Assembly (NCBI GenBank): GCA_041871065.1
Contig: CP168942.1
Coordinates: 746,501-810,500 of the forward strand
Direction of reading: 5' to 3'
From: Weissella confusa
Lineage (GTDB): Bacteria; Bacillota; Bacilli; Lactobacillales; Lactobacillaceae
DNA: 64,000 nucleotides
Shown: one piece after another, positions 12,838 through 21,444 of the stretch
Layout of the letters: every line of letters begins with the position of its first letter
Position numbering within the stretch: the stretch's first letter is position 1
Position numbers and translations under genes: made by a program
The notes under the pieces: model-generated
Seen by the model: only the letters and a program-made list of their open reading frames with translations
Told to the model about the DNA's origin: nothing
The model's database searches: none

Positions 12838-12875
12838 AAACGCCTTCACGGGAAATGACCTGTGAAGGCGTTTTT
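12838..12875 (+). terminator. Rho-independent terminator after the adhesin gene
   Basis: A perfect 12-bp stem (AAACGCCTTCAC with GTGAAGGCGTTT) is followed by a T run, starting 4 bases after the adhesin stop codon. Confidence 0.9.
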
Positions 12876-12908
12876 GTATGATTAGTTCATATATTTCCCA
12901 TGATTTGT

Positions 12909-12917
12909 TGCTATACT
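12909..12917 (+). promoter_or_regulatory. Probable extended -10 promoter for the glycosyltransferase gene
   Basis: TGCTATACT fits an extended -10 (TGN-TATACT) 33 bases before the chosen start at 12950 and downstream of the adhesin terminator. No clear -35 hexamer was seen. Confidence 0.45.
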
Positions 12918-12949
12918 GCAAGCGGGAGCAAGTTAGCAGGGGGAGTCTA

Positions 12950-14311
12950 ATGAAACATTTATTCTTAATGGAGTTCTTCGGACGCGTCCAAAGTGGCCGA
13001 TCATACGCTGTTACAGAGCGTGTACGTCTATTTAAAAATCTAAACAAAGATGTCAAACTAGTCACATTTGACTACAATCCACAGTATGAAGAAATTTGGC
13101 GTGAAGCTGCGCCAGATGTCATGGCACACCACATCAACATGATGGATTATTTTCAAGGGGAGGCTGTTGCAGGCGGTGTCCGCGTTGAGCGTTTACATGA
13201 TGCCCGTCAGGTAACCATTGTTGATAAGGTCTTTAATCAACATGACGAACTAGTGGGTGAAATCTATTACGGTTTGGATAACAAGAGTGTTTCACGACGT
13301 GGCGCCATTTTGTATAACCGGGATGGTTCGGAACGCATGCGGTTGCTATACGTTCAAAACAAGGTGACGCAAGTCTTATTGTGGGACGGTGGCATGCTGC
13401 ATGTGCTGTCATTTGAAGCAATGGTGAAATATTTCTTGGACAAGTTGACCGCTGAAGAGCCAAGTATCATGTATGCCGATGTGCTAGAGGAAACAATGAC
13501 GCAGGCGTATGGCAGTGTCGAAAATGCCGAAATGAAGGTGGCGTATATTCACGCTGATCATCACGTGGCCCATCATCAAATCTTGGTTGGCTTCCGTAAT
13601 TTATTGCGCGCTAAAAAGTTCGATTGGATTGTGACGGGAACGCAGACCCAAGCAATTGATTTGCGAACGGAGTGGGGTGCCCAAACGGTTGATATTGCAC
13701 CGGCTTCAGTGACGGTACCGGATGCGGTGACTGATTTGGCTGACCGGCGTGCGATGTCGGTTGTTGTGGTGACCCGCTTTGACCGCATTAAGCGAGTTGA
13801 AGATATGATTGCGGCCGTGGTGAAGGCGCATAAGCAAAATCGTGATATTAATTTGCAACTGTACGGCACGGTTTCTGACCAAGCGTATTACACGCAATTG
13901 CAACAACAAATCGCAGACGCTCATGCAACTGGGTATATTACGTTTAACGGGGCCACGACCGATCCAATCGGTACATTTGAAACAGGACAGGTCACGATTT
14001 TTACGTCACGAACGGAAGGCTTTGGTCGCACGATTCTGGAAGCTGAAGCAGCTGGTACGCCGGTGATTTCGTATGACATTGATTATGGTCCGCGTGCAAT
14101 TATCGGAAAAGCTGGTAAGTTGGTTGCGGATGGGGATGTGAATGCACTGGCTAATGCGATTGTAATGGCGTTGGCGGATAAACGTTGGCGTGAAAAGGCG
14201 AGTGCAGCTGGCCGCGAACAAGCACGTGAATATGATGCTGAACATGTTCAGGCTAAGTGGTTAGATTTGATTACAAAATTGGAGGCGACACATGAAAATC
14301 ATGTTGATTGA
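12950..14311 (+). CDS. Glycosyltransferase, TagE/GtfA-like, GT4 fold
   Basis: A 453-residue GT-B glycosyltransferase. The N-terminal half resembles the DUF1975-type domain of TagE/GtfA enzymes (FDYNPQYEEIW region). The C-terminal half is a typical retaining GT4 domain: TRFDRIKRVEDMI (about 265), SRTEGFGRTILEAEAAGTPV with the E-x7-E sugar-nucleotide motif, and ISYDIDYGPRAII. Relatives add glucose or GlcNAc to poly(glycerol-phosphate) teichoic acid or to serine-rich adhesins. The start at 12950 is chosen because AGGGGGA lies just before it; a longer frame from 12878 has no ribosome site. The position directly downstream of the giant adhesin suggests, but does not prove, a role in surface glycosylation. 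It overlaps the broken gene that follows by 20 bases, so the two are co-transcribed. Confidence 0.8.
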   Translation: MKHLFLMEFFGRVQSGRSYAVTERVRLFKNLNKDVKLVTFDYNPQYEEIWREAAPDVMAHHINMMDYFQGEAVAGGVRVERLHDARQVTIVDKVFNQHDELVGEIYYGLDNKSVSRRGAILYNRDGSERMRLLYVQNKVTQVLLWDGGMLHVLSFEAMVKYFLDKLTAEEPSIMYADVLEETMTQAYGSVENAEMKVAYIHADHHVAHHQILVGFRNLLRAKKFDWIVTGTQTQAIDLRTEWGAQTVDIAPASVTVPDAVTDLADRRAMSVVVVTRFDRIKRVEDMIAAVVKAHKQNRDINLQLYGTVSDQAYYTQLQQQIADAHATGYITFNGATTDPIGTFETGQVTIFTSRTEGFGRTILEAEAAGTPVISYDIDYGPRAIIGKAGKLVADGDVNALANAIVMALADKRWREKASAAGREQAREYDAEHVQAKWLDLITKLEATHENHVD

Positions 14312-14905
14312 TGACAAGACTACTGATGTCGTCACAAAGTTAAAGGACCTCAAGCGTCGTTATCATCACGTGCAAGTTGTGAATATGACGGAGAATGAGT
14401 CATATCGCAATGGTTTTCCGGGCGAATATTTGATGTATCGCATTGCTGGAATTCGTTTACGACCAGCAACGTATTTGAATGATTTGCCGTTAAACCAGAG
14501 TACGCGATGTCATACAACAAGTATGGTGAAATCAGCGTGACTGACATGGGCAATGAGGTTGCAACGTTGCAGTTGGTGGATTGGCAGAAGCAAACCGTCC
14601 GTGCGGTGAAGTACATTGCGCGTGGTTTTAACTGGCAGTTTGATTTGGTCGGTGAAAAGGCGGATGTGGTGAAGCGTTGGATTCGGGACGATAAGCAACG
14701 TACGATTATGATCCGCATGCAATTGTCGAACGGCAAGTTGTTGAAGAAGCTATACAACTATGAAGGTGACAGTCAACAGCCGATTAGCATGACGTTCATG
14801 TATGATGGCAAGTTGTTTGACGAGGAGAACAGTTGCTTGACGGCGTTCTTCGAAGATGTGTTTGATGATCAGAATATCGAGATTATTCGTTATACAGGTC
14901 AATAG
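14292..14905 (+). pseudogene. Unknown partner protein of the glycosyltransferase, disrupted by a one-base deletion
   Basis: ATG 14292 has a GGAGG site and overlaps the end of the glycosyltransferase gene. The frame runs to about residue 67 (YLNDLPLN) and then stops at 14540. A second frame, one base earlier, continues coherently (PEYAMSYNKYGEISV) to the stop at 14905. Inserting one C in the run at about 14494-14496 (AACCAG to AACCCAG) restores one 204-residue protein. Its sequence (NEVATLQLVDWQKQTVRAVKY, then a region with RDDKQRTIMIRMQL) is not one I can name. The context suggests an accessory to the glycosyltransferase. It is either a recent frameshift or a base-calling error in a short homopolymer. 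Confidence 0.7.
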
Positions 14906-14918
14906 AATAAGAAATAAC

Positions 14919-14966
14919 AAAACGACCACTAGGTGTACGCAGATGCGTGTGCCTAGTGGTCGTTTT
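14919..14966. terminator. Bidirectional terminator between convergent genes
   Basis: A perfect 15-bp stem (AAAACGACCACTAGG with CCTAGTGGTCGTTTT) has a T run on the plus side and an A run on the other side. It serves the glycosyltransferase operon and the convergent LysR gene. Confidence 0.9.
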
Positions 14967-14968
14967 TT

Positions 14969-15859
14969 CTATTTATTGTCACGAACGAAGTCGGTGAAAA
15001 TTTTAACGGCTGGATTTGGATTTTGGTTGTTTGTGGCCAGCATGATTTCGTAGCGGTGTGAGGTGTTTTCGAGTGGCTTAAACACGACGCCTTTGGTACT
15101 GAAGAGTGAGTTTTCAGGGAAGAAGGCGATTAGTTTATTCAAGCGAATCAACATTAGCAATAATTCCAAACTTTGAATTCGCGTGACGCTATTGAATTCG
15201 TAGCCGTCTTGGCGAGCATTATCAGTTAAACCGTGTGGCTCAGTCATGCCGGCGTCAGATGATACGAAGATGACATCTCGGTTGGCGAGTGCATCGTTGG
15301 GCACGACGTCGTATTGACTAATGGCGTCATCTTCGGCAACGGCGACCATCATATCGCCTTCTTCAAGCGTCGTTGTCTCAATTTGATCGAAGTCGCTGAT
15401 TGAATTGAGCGCGTAGTTTCGCGAGAACAGAATATCAATCGTCTGTGAAAGCAAAGCTTGGTTATTATCGCGGAAATTATCTTGCGAAATCGTGATATCA
15501 ATTTCAGGATGTGCCGCCATAAACTGATGCAACAACGGTGACATGAGTTGCGTTTCGTAATAAGTGGTGAAACCAATCGACAAGGTCTGCTTATCGGTTG
15601 AGCCGATTGCGTAAGCGAGTTGGACGGCTTGTTCGTAGTTGTTCACGAGTTGCTTGGCGTGATTGTAAAACTGACGACCAGCGGACGTGACGGTGACGCG
15701 GTTTTTCTGACGGATGAACAACGGGGTGCCGATTTCATCTTCCAGATTTTTCATTTGTTTACTGATGGCAGTTTGCGACACGAAATTCTTTTGAGCCGCT
15801 GCGGTGAAACTTGCTAGATCAACGGCATTGACAAAGTAGGTAAGGCGTTCAAGACTCAT
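14969..15859 (-). CDS. LysR-family transcriptional regulator
   Basis: A 296-residue LysR regulator. The N-terminal winged helix-turn-helix is standard (LERLTYFVNAVDLASFTAAA, then VSQTAISKQMKNLEDEIGTPLF at residues about 27-48), followed by a periplasmic-binding-like effector domain (LSIGFTTYYETQLM onwards). The start is supported by AGGAG eight bases upstream. It is divergent from the CoA-transferase operon across a 159-bp gap, the usual LysR layout in which the regulator controls the divergent operon in response to a pathway metabolite. The effector is probably the acid that the operon handles (inference). Confidence 0.88.
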   Translation of the reverse strand: MSLERLTYFVNAVDLASFTAAAQKNFVSQTAISKQMKNLEDEIGTPLFIRQKNRVTVTSAGRQFYNHAKQLVNNYEQAVQLAYAIGSTDKQTLSIGFTTYYETQLMSPLLHQFMAAHPEIDITISQDNFRDNNQALLSQTIDILFSRNYALNSISDFDQIETTTLEEGDMMVAVAEDDAISQYDVVPNDALANRDVIFVSSDAGMTEPHGLTDNARQDGYEFNSVTRIQSLELLLMLIRLNKLIAFFPENSLFSTKGVVFKPLENTSHRYEIMLATNNQNPNPAVKIFTDFVRDNK

Positions 15860-16018
15860 ATCAATCTCCTAGTGTAACTTTTGGTTGGGGTAACAAACTT
15901 TTTGACTGTGTTCATTTATTCACAAGTAGCTATACTTAATTGTGTTGATAAGTGATGTTGGTAACAAGCAGAACTTCTAGTTAGATTATTTTATACCGAA
16001 ATTAAAGAGGTAACAACC
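15860..16018. promoter_or_regulatory. Divergent control region between the LysR gene and the CoA-transferase operon
   Basis: The 159-bp AT-rich gap holds the divergent start signals. TATACT at 15931-15936 could be a -10 for the plus-strand operon, but TTGACT at 15902-15907 is 23 bp away, too far for a normal pair, which is common at activator-dependent LysR promoters. No unambiguous T-N11-A box could be fixed. AAAGAGG before 16019 is the ribosome site. Confidence 0.4.
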
Positions 16019-17578
16019 ATGAGTAAGGTTATTTCAGCAAGTGAAGCTGTAAACTTGATTAAAGATAACGACACACTTGCAGTAAGTGGATTTGGACTTG
16101 CTGGTGTCGCAGAGGAACTTTTAATCGCCCTTGAAGAGCGTTATGCAACTGAGTCACACCCACAAGGTTTGACGGCAATGCACTCAAGTGCGGTTGGTAA
16201 CCGTGACCAAAAGGGAATGAGTCACTTGGCAGCCCCTGGTTTGTTGAAGCGTTGGATTGGTGGGATTGCTGCGGCCTCTCCACGCATCGCTGAAGCTATT
16301 AACAACAATGAGTTGGAAGCTTACAACTTGCCACAAGGTGTCATCACTCGTATGTACCACGACATTGCGACGAAGGGTCCTGGTGTCATCACGAAGATTG
16401 GTTTGGGAACGTTCGTTGATCCAGACCTTGAAGGTGCCAAGATGAACGCCAAGACGACTGAAGATATCGTTAAGAAGATTTCTTTGGACGGTGACGAGTG
16501 GTTGCGTTACCCAACGTTCCCAATCAATGTTGCGTTGATTCGCGGTACGTACGCCGACGAAAACGGTAACTTGACGCTTGATAAGGAAGGTTTGGACATG
16601 GAAGTGCAAGCCATTGCCCAAGCAGCACACAACTCAGGCGGAATTGTTATCGCGCAAGTTGAAGCAGTAACGGAAAACAATACGTTGCACCCTAAGAAGG
16701 TTAAGGTGCCTGGTATCTTGGTTGACTACATTGTGGTCGCCCAACCTGAAAACCAATTCCAAACGGAAAACACGTTGTACAACCCAGCATTTTCTGGTGA
16801 AGTACGTGTGCCGTTGAAGTCAGTGCCAGCTTTGCCTTTGGATCCAAAGAAGGTTATCGCTCGTCGTGCAGCCATGGAATTGCGTTCAGGTGCCATCTTG
16901 AACTTGGGTGTCGGTATTCCAGTTAACGTTTCAGCGGTTGCAGCTGAAGAAGGTGTAAGTGACGACTTCGTTTTGACAACTGAAGCTGGTTCAGTTGGTG
17001 GTGTACCTGCCGGTTTGAAGGACTTTGGTCACGCCTACAACTCACAAGCAACGGTTGATATGGATGCCCAATTCGACTTCTACGATGGTGGTGGAATTGA
17101 CCTATCAGTACTTGGTTTGGCACAAACTGATGCAACGGGTAACGTTAACGTTTCAAAGTTCAACGGTCGCGTGGCTGGTGCTGGTGGTTTCATCGACATC
17201 TCACAAACGGCTAAGAAGTTGGTCTTTGCTGGAACGTTCACGGCCGCTGGTTTGAAGGAACACATTGAAGATGGCAAGTTGGTCATCGACGAAGAAGGTC
17301 GTTTCCCTAAGTTTGTGGCCAATGTTGAGCAAATCACATTCTCAGGTAAGTACGCGGCAGCTAACCAACAACCGGTTGTTTACGTGACTGAGCGTGCCGT
17401 CTTCGAATTGACGGCTGATGGTTTGATGTTGACTGAAATTGCACCAGGTATGGACTTGGAAAAGGACATCTTGGCACACATGGACTTCAAGCCACTTATC
17501 AGTGAAAACTTGAAGCAAATGGACGCTGGTTTGTTTGCTGAAGAATGGGGCGGATTGTCAGCCCTAGTTAACCAATAA
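16019..17578 (+). CDS. Acyl-CoA:acetate/propionate CoA-transferase (YdiF/Pct family)
   Basis: A 519-residue fused alpha-beta class I CoA-transferase. The N-terminal half has the GxGxAG-like loop (SGFGLAGVAEELL) and the C-terminal half contains NLGVGIPVNV and TTEAGSVGGVP, whose Glu is the expected nucleophile that forms the glutamyl-CoA intermediate. Length matches the YdiF/propionate CoA-transferase group, not the two-subunit AtoDA type. It moves CoA between acetyl-CoA and a short carboxylic acid. It is the first gene of a three-gene operon with a FabK-like reductase and an OxlT-like transporter, 34 and 43 bp apart. The natural acid cannot be read from sequence. Confidence 0.85.
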   Translation: MSKVISASEAVNLIKDNDTLAVSGFGLAGVAEELLIALEERYATESHPQGLTAMHSSAVGNRDQKGMSHLAAPGLLKRWIGGIAAASPRIAEAINNNELEAYNLPQGVITRMYHDIATKGPGVITKIGLGTFVDPDLEGAKMNAKTTEDIVKKISLDGDEWLRYPTFPINVALIRGTYADENGNLTLDKEGLDMEVQAIAQAAHNSGGIVIAQVEAVTENNTLHPKKVKVPGILVDYIVVAQPENQFQTENTLYNPAFSGEVRVPLKSVPALPLDPKKVIARRAAMELRSGAILNLGVGIPVNVSAVAAEEGVSDDFVLTTEAGSVGGVPAGLKDFGHAYNSQATVDMDAQFDFYDGGGIDLSVLGLAQTDATGNVNVSKFNGRVAGAGGFIDISQTAKKLVFAGTFTAAGLKEHIEDGKLVIDEEGRFPKFVANVEQITFSGKYAAANQQPVVYVTERAVFELTADGLMLTEIAPGMDLEKDILAHMDFKPLISENLKQMDAGLFAEEWGGLSALVNQ

Positions 17579-17612
17579 GAAAAAATACGAAAGAAAAAGA
17601 GGACTATTAATT

Positions 17613-18548
17613 ATGGCAACTGTTGCAGAAATTCTAGGAACGAAGTACCCACTTATTCAAGGATCAATGGCGCGTATCTCACGCCACGAATTGGTTATCG
17701 CCGTATCAAACGCCGGTGGATTGGGTGTTTTGACGTCAGCTGGTTTTGACAAGGAAGGTTTGCGCGAGGAAATCCGCAAGGTTAAGGCCGGAACTGACAA
17801 GCCATTCGCTGTTAACTTGATGTTGATGATGAAGAACATCCCCGAGATGGTTGAAGTTATCATCGAAGAAGAAGTGCCATTCGTTATGACTGGTGCAGGT
17901 ACGCCAAAGCCATACATGCCTGCTTTGACTGAAGCTGGTATCAAGGTTATCCCAGTTATCCCTTCAGTTAAGTTGGCTAAGAAGATGGAAGATTTGGGTG
18001 CCGTAGCCGTGGTTGCTGAAGGTATGGAATCAGGTGGTCACGTTGGTGAGACGACAACGATGGCTTTGGTGCCACAAGTTGCTTCAGCTGTTAACATCCC
18101 AGTTATTGCTGCCGGTGGTATCGGTGACGGACGTGGTGTTGCCGCTGCTTACGCTTTGGGTGCCCAAGGTATCCAAGCTGGTACGATCTTCTTGACGGCT
18201 GACGAAACGCCAGTGCCAGATGCCTTCAAGCAAGCTGTTTTGGACGCTGATGACACGGCTACGACGGTTACGGGTCGTCGTTCAGGTGCCCCAGTTCGCT
18301 CAATCAAGAACCCTATGATCGCTAAGTACCTTGAGCTTGAGTACTCAGGTGCTTCACGTGACGCCTTGGAAGAGTTGTCATTGGGATCATTGTCAAAGGC
18401 TGTCTTTGAGGGTGACGTTGAAAACGGTTCAGTTATGGCCGGTGAAATTTCAGGTATGGTTAACAGCAAGCGTTCAGTAAAGGACATCATCGAAGGATTG
18501 TTCAACGAAGCTGAAGAAGTGGTTAACAACTTGAAGATTACTTACTAA
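17613..18548 (+). CDS. FMN-dependent enoyl reductase FabK-like / nitronate monooxygenase family
   Basis: A 311-residue TIM-barrel flavoprotein that follows streptococcal FabK almost throughout: YPLIQGSMARIS, SNAGGLGVL, TGAGTPKPYM, VIPVIPSVKLAKKMEDLGA, AEGMESGGHVGETTTM (containing the His equivalent to the catalytic FabK His) and VIAAGGIGDGRG. FabK reduces 2-enoyl-ACP with NAD(P)H. Annotators often label this family nitronate monooxygenase. It is isolated from any fatty-acid synthesis genes and sits between a CoA-transferase and an acid transporter, so an enoyl-CoA substrate made by the first gene is more plausible than a role in lipid synthesis (inference). Confidence 0.8.
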   Translation: MATVAEILGTKYPLIQGSMARISRHELVIAVSNAGGLGVLTSAGFDKEGLREEIRKVKAGTDKPFAVNLMLMMKNIPEMVEVIIEEEVPFVMTGAGTPKPYMPALTEAGIKVIPVIPSVKLAKKMEDLGAVAVVAEGMESGGHVGETTTMALVPQVASAVNIPVIAAGGIGDGRGVAAAYALGAQGIQAGTIFLTADETPVPDAFKQAVLDADDTATTVTGRRSGAPVRSIKNPMIAKYLELEYSGASRDALEELSLGSLSKAVFEGDVENGSVMAGEISGMVNSKRSVKDIIEGLFNEAEEVVNNLKITY

Positions 18549-18591
18549 TTAAATATCAGGTTCCCTGGTTAGGAACTGAGGAGTTAGGAAT

Positions 18592-19803
18592 ATGACAAAC
18601 AAAACAATTAATCGTTGGGCAGTGCTAATTGCCTCTGCAGTGGTTTTGCTATGTACAGGTGCTATTTATGCCTTCAGTGTGTTGGCTGGTCCGCTAAGTG
18701 CTGAAAAAGGTTGGTCAATGGAGGCCATTATGACGGCTTTCGCAATCAACTCAGCAATTGGACCCATCCCAATGATCCTAGGTGGTTTCTTAACAGATAA
18801 AGGATTGGCTAAGTGGTCAATCGTCTTGGGTGGTGTCCTATTTGCAGTCGGCTTCTTCTTGACTGGCTTTGCGACGAGCACAATGATGCTTTACTTGTCA
18901 TACGGTGTATTAGCAGGTCTTGGACAAGGGTTTGCATACTCAGGTGCGTTGAGTAACAGTATTAAGCTTTTCCCTGATAAGAAGGGCTTGGCTTCTGGTA
19001 TTATCACGGCCGGTATGGGTGGTGCGGCAATTATCGCCGCACCGATTGCGAATGCGATTATCGAGTCTTCAAATGTCATGAACGCTTTCCGTTACTTAGG
19101 ATTGGCGTATGTTGTCATCATCATCTTGGCTGGTTTCTTTATTAAGACTGCGCCAAAGGATTACGCACCAGCCGGTTGGTCACCAGCTGAACAAGCCGGT
19201 GCACCAAAGACGGTGAACAAGAACTGGCAACAAATGTTGGCCACGCCAGCGTTTTACTTGATTTTCTTCATGCTATTTACAGGTGCATTTGCTGGTTTGA
19301 TGATTGCGTCAAACGCTTCAACAATCGGTCAACGTATGTTCGGTTTGACGGCTACTGCGGCCGCAGGTTATGTCAGCTTGTACTCATTGAGCAACACGCT
19401 TGGTCGTGTGTTGTGGGGCACAATTTCTGACAAGATTGGTCGTAACAAGACGCTTTACATCATTATGATTGTGGTTATCGCAGCCTTTGCGTTGATCCTT
19501 GGTATGAATTCACAAATTGGATTCGCTATCGGTATCATCGCGCTAGGTTTGACGTTCGGTGGTGTGATGGGTGTCTTCCCACCAATGGTGATGGAAAACT
19601 TCGGTCCCATCAATCAAGGTGTTAACTACGGTATTACATTCGTGGGTTACTCAGTTGCAGCTTTCTTCGCACCAAAGGTTGCCGTTGGTATGGCTGGTCA
19701 ATCAGGTGATTTCTCAAAGGCATTCTATGTTGCAATCGTGATTGCCCTTGTCGGTATCGTGTTGAACTTCGCCTACGTACAACTTAAGAAGCGTGCAAAC
19801 TAA
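18592..19803 (+). CDS. MFS transporter, OxlT-like (oxalate:formate antiporter family)
   Basis: A 403-residue membrane protein with about 12 predicted helices. The N-terminus (AVLIASAVVLLCTGAIYAFS, then GPLSAEKGWS) and the loop between helices 2 and 3 (GGFLTDKG) are typical of the OxlT/YhjX branch, which exchanges small carboxylates or imports pyruvate-like acids. The loop between helices 8 and 9 carries GRVLWGTISDKIGR. It is the last gene of the operon and is followed by a terminator. No oxalate decarboxylation genes are nearby, so the substrate is probably another monocarboxylate or dicarboxylate. Confidence 0.82.
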   Translation: MTNKTINRWAVLIASAVVLLCTGAIYAFSVLAGPLSAEKGWSMEAIMTAFAINSAIGPIPMILGGFLTDKGLAKWSIVLGGVLFAVGFFLTGFATSTMMLYLSYGVLAGLGQGFAYSGALSNSIKLFPDKKGLASGIITAGMGGAAIIAAPIANAIIESSNVMNAFRYLGLAYVVIIILAGFFIKTAPKDYAPAGWSPAEQAGAPKTVNKNWQQMLATPAFYLIFFMLFTGAFAGLMIASNASTIGQRMFGLTATAAAGYVSLYSLSNTLGRVLWGTISDKIGRNKTLYIIMIVVIAAFALILGMNSQIGFAIGIIALGLTFGGVMGVFPPMVMENFGPINQGVNYGITFVGYSVAAFFAPKVAVGMAGQSGDFSKAFYVAIVIALVGIVLNFAYVQLKKRAN

Positions 19804-19816
19804 ATCATTAATTCGG

Positions 19817-19850
19817 AAAGGATCCTCGCTGGTTACGAGGGTCCTTTTTT
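19817..19850 (+). terminator. Terminator after the MFS transporter
   Basis: The stem AAAGGATCCTCG with CGAGGGTCCTTT (one G-T pair) is followed by six T. Confidence 0.85.
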
Positions 19851-19941
19851 CGTGCTCTTCGCACTTACTTATAGTCATAAATAAAAATCTTTTGTTTCGG
19901 TGTAAACTAATAAAAGGCAAAAAGTAGAAGGGGTTGGAAAC

Positions 19942-20631
19942 ATGAGCAAGGAACATGATAAGCAAACGCTGGCGCAGCGTAATAATTTGATTCGTGCTGC
20001 CGTGATGGGAGCCAATGATGGGATTCTGTCGGTATCAGGAATCGTTATTGGTGTGGCCGGTGCGACGACGAATTCATTCGCAATTTTCATTGCCGGTTTC
20101 GCTGGGGCATTGGCGGGAACGGTGTCGATGGCGATGGGAGAATATACATCAGTTCACTCACAAAATGATGCGCAAGTGAAGGCGGAGAAGGTGCAAGAGG
20201 CGGCCCTGAAAACGCAGTACGACACTGAATTTGAATTTGTGAAGAACAAGTATGCTGCGCAAGGGATTTCTGATGAGTTGGCAACGCAAGCGACTAAGGA
20301 AATGATGGCTAACGATGCCTTGGGGACAACAGTGCGTGAGCGTTATGGTTTCAGTTTGCACCATGAAGTATCAGCGATTGGGGCGGCAATGGCATCGATG
20401 ATTGCCTTTCCGTTGGGATCATTGTTGCCAATGTTGGCAATTACATTGTTCCCGGTAAAGGAGCGTGTCATTGCGACGGGGATTGCCGTGCTGATTGCGT
20501 TGGCGATTACCGGGTATTCAGCCGCCCATTTGTCTGGGGCCAATGAAAAACGGGCGACGATTCGCAACATCGTCGCGGGTATTTTCACAATGGTCGTGAC
20601 GTACTACATCGGAACGTTGATTGGACACTAA
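19942..20631 (+). CDS. VIT/CCC1-family metal transporter, first copy
   Basis: A 229-residue membrane protein of the VIT1/CCC1 family, which moves Fe2+ and Mn2+ out of the cytosol in yeast and plants. Helix 1 starts with the signature AAVMGANDGILSVSG, followed by SMAMGEYTSVHSQND at the end of helix 2, a charged cytosolic metal-binding domain (residues about 75-130) rich in Lys and Glu, then three C-terminal helices. Length and layout are normal for bacterial VIT proteins. AGAAGGGG precedes the start. A second family member starts 14 bp after its stop; the pair may form a heteromer or differ in specificity. Confidence 0.85.
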   Translation: MSKEHDKQTLAQRNNLIRAAVMGANDGILSVSGIVIGVAGATTNSFAIFIAGFAGALAGTVSMAMGEYTSVHSQNDAQVKAEKVQEAALKTQYDTEFEFVKNKYAAQGISDELATQATKEMMANDALGTTVRERYGFSLHHEVSAIGAAMASMIAFPLGSLLPMLAITLFPVKERVIATGIAVLIALAITGYSAAHLSGANEKRATIRNIVAGIFTMVVTYYIGTLIGH

Positions 20632-20644
20632 GGGGGATTGCGTT

Positions 20645-21331
20645 ATGAATAATAAAGTTAAAACCCATCAAACGATGGAAGAACGCTTGAATGCGATTCG
20701 TGCCGGGGTGCTTGGTTCGAACGACGGTATTTTGACAGTTGTTGGCGTGCTGTTCTCAGTTGGGGCAGCGACGAGCAATCAATTTACAATCTTTATTGCC
20801 GGTTTGGCTGACCTGTTGGCGTGTGCGTTGTCGATGGCGTCTGGTGAATATGCGTCGGTGTCATCACAAGCGGATGCTGAAAAGGTGGTTGTGGATCGTG
20901 AAACACAACGATTGCGCGTGAACCCAGCTGGGGTAGCTGAAGATATTCGCGCGTTTTACGTTTCACGTGGGGTAACGACTGAAACCGCCGGTAAGATTGC
21001 GGATGAGTTGATGGCCAAGGCACCCTTGGAAACAATTTTGGCAACGCAGTATGATGTCCAATTGGGTCACTATGTGAGCCCATGGTCAGCGGCTGTTTCA
21101 TCTTTGATTTGTGCCGCCATTGGTGGGGCGTTCCCATTATTGGCGATGATTTTGGCCACACCACGTTGGGAGTTCTTGGCTACGATTGGTGCGACGGTGG
21201 TTGCCGTTGCGCTGACTGGGTATCTAAGTGCCGTAATCGGTAAGGGATTCCCAATCAAAGCCATTAAGCGAAACGTGATTATCGGACTTTTGACGATTGC
21301 CATCCACTATGGCATTGGCATGTTCTTCTAA
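20645..21331 (+). CDS. VIT/CCC1-family metal transporter, second copy
   Basis: A 228-residue paralogue of the preceding gene. It shows the same landmarks (RAGVLGSNDGILTVVGV, SMASGEYASVSSQAD) and a cytosolic Lys/Glu domain, but the overall sequence has diverged, so the duplication is old. The start at 20645 is chosen because AAGGGGGATT lies directly upstream; the frame could extend to 20621 but without a ribosome site. It is co-transcribed with the first copy and followed by a terminator. Probable substrate is Fe2+ or Mn2+ (family knowledge). Confidence 0.85.
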   Translation: MNNKVKTHQTMEERLNAIRAGVLGSNDGILTVVGVLFSVGAATSNQFTIFIAGLADLLACALSMASGEYASVSSQADAEKVVVDRETQRLRVNPAGVAEDIRAFYVSRGVTTETAGKIADELMAKAPLETILATQYDVQLGHYVSPWSAAVSSLICAAIGGAFPLLAMILATPRWEFLATIGATVVAVALTGYLSAVIGKGFPIKAIKRNVIIGLLTIAIHYGIGMFF

Positions 21332-21355
21332 AGTTAGGTAAAATAAACATTAAGT

Positions 21356-21383
21356 AAGACTGAGTTTAGGCTCGGTCTTTTTT
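21356..21383 (+). terminator. Terminator after the VIT pair
   Basis: The stem AAGACTGAG with CTCGGTCTT (one G-T pair) is followed by a T run, in front of the aro operon. Confidence 0.8.
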
Positions 21384-21444
21384 GTTAATTGGCTTTAATT
21401 TGGTAAGCTGGAAGGTAACAACAGGAGTGAGGAGCGCACTTGAT

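Noticed and set aside
16019..19803. Oxalate catabolism operon
   Set aside because: The transporter is OxlT-like, but the CoA-transferase is class I (YdiF type), not formyl-CoA transferase, and no oxalyl-CoA decarboxylase is present.
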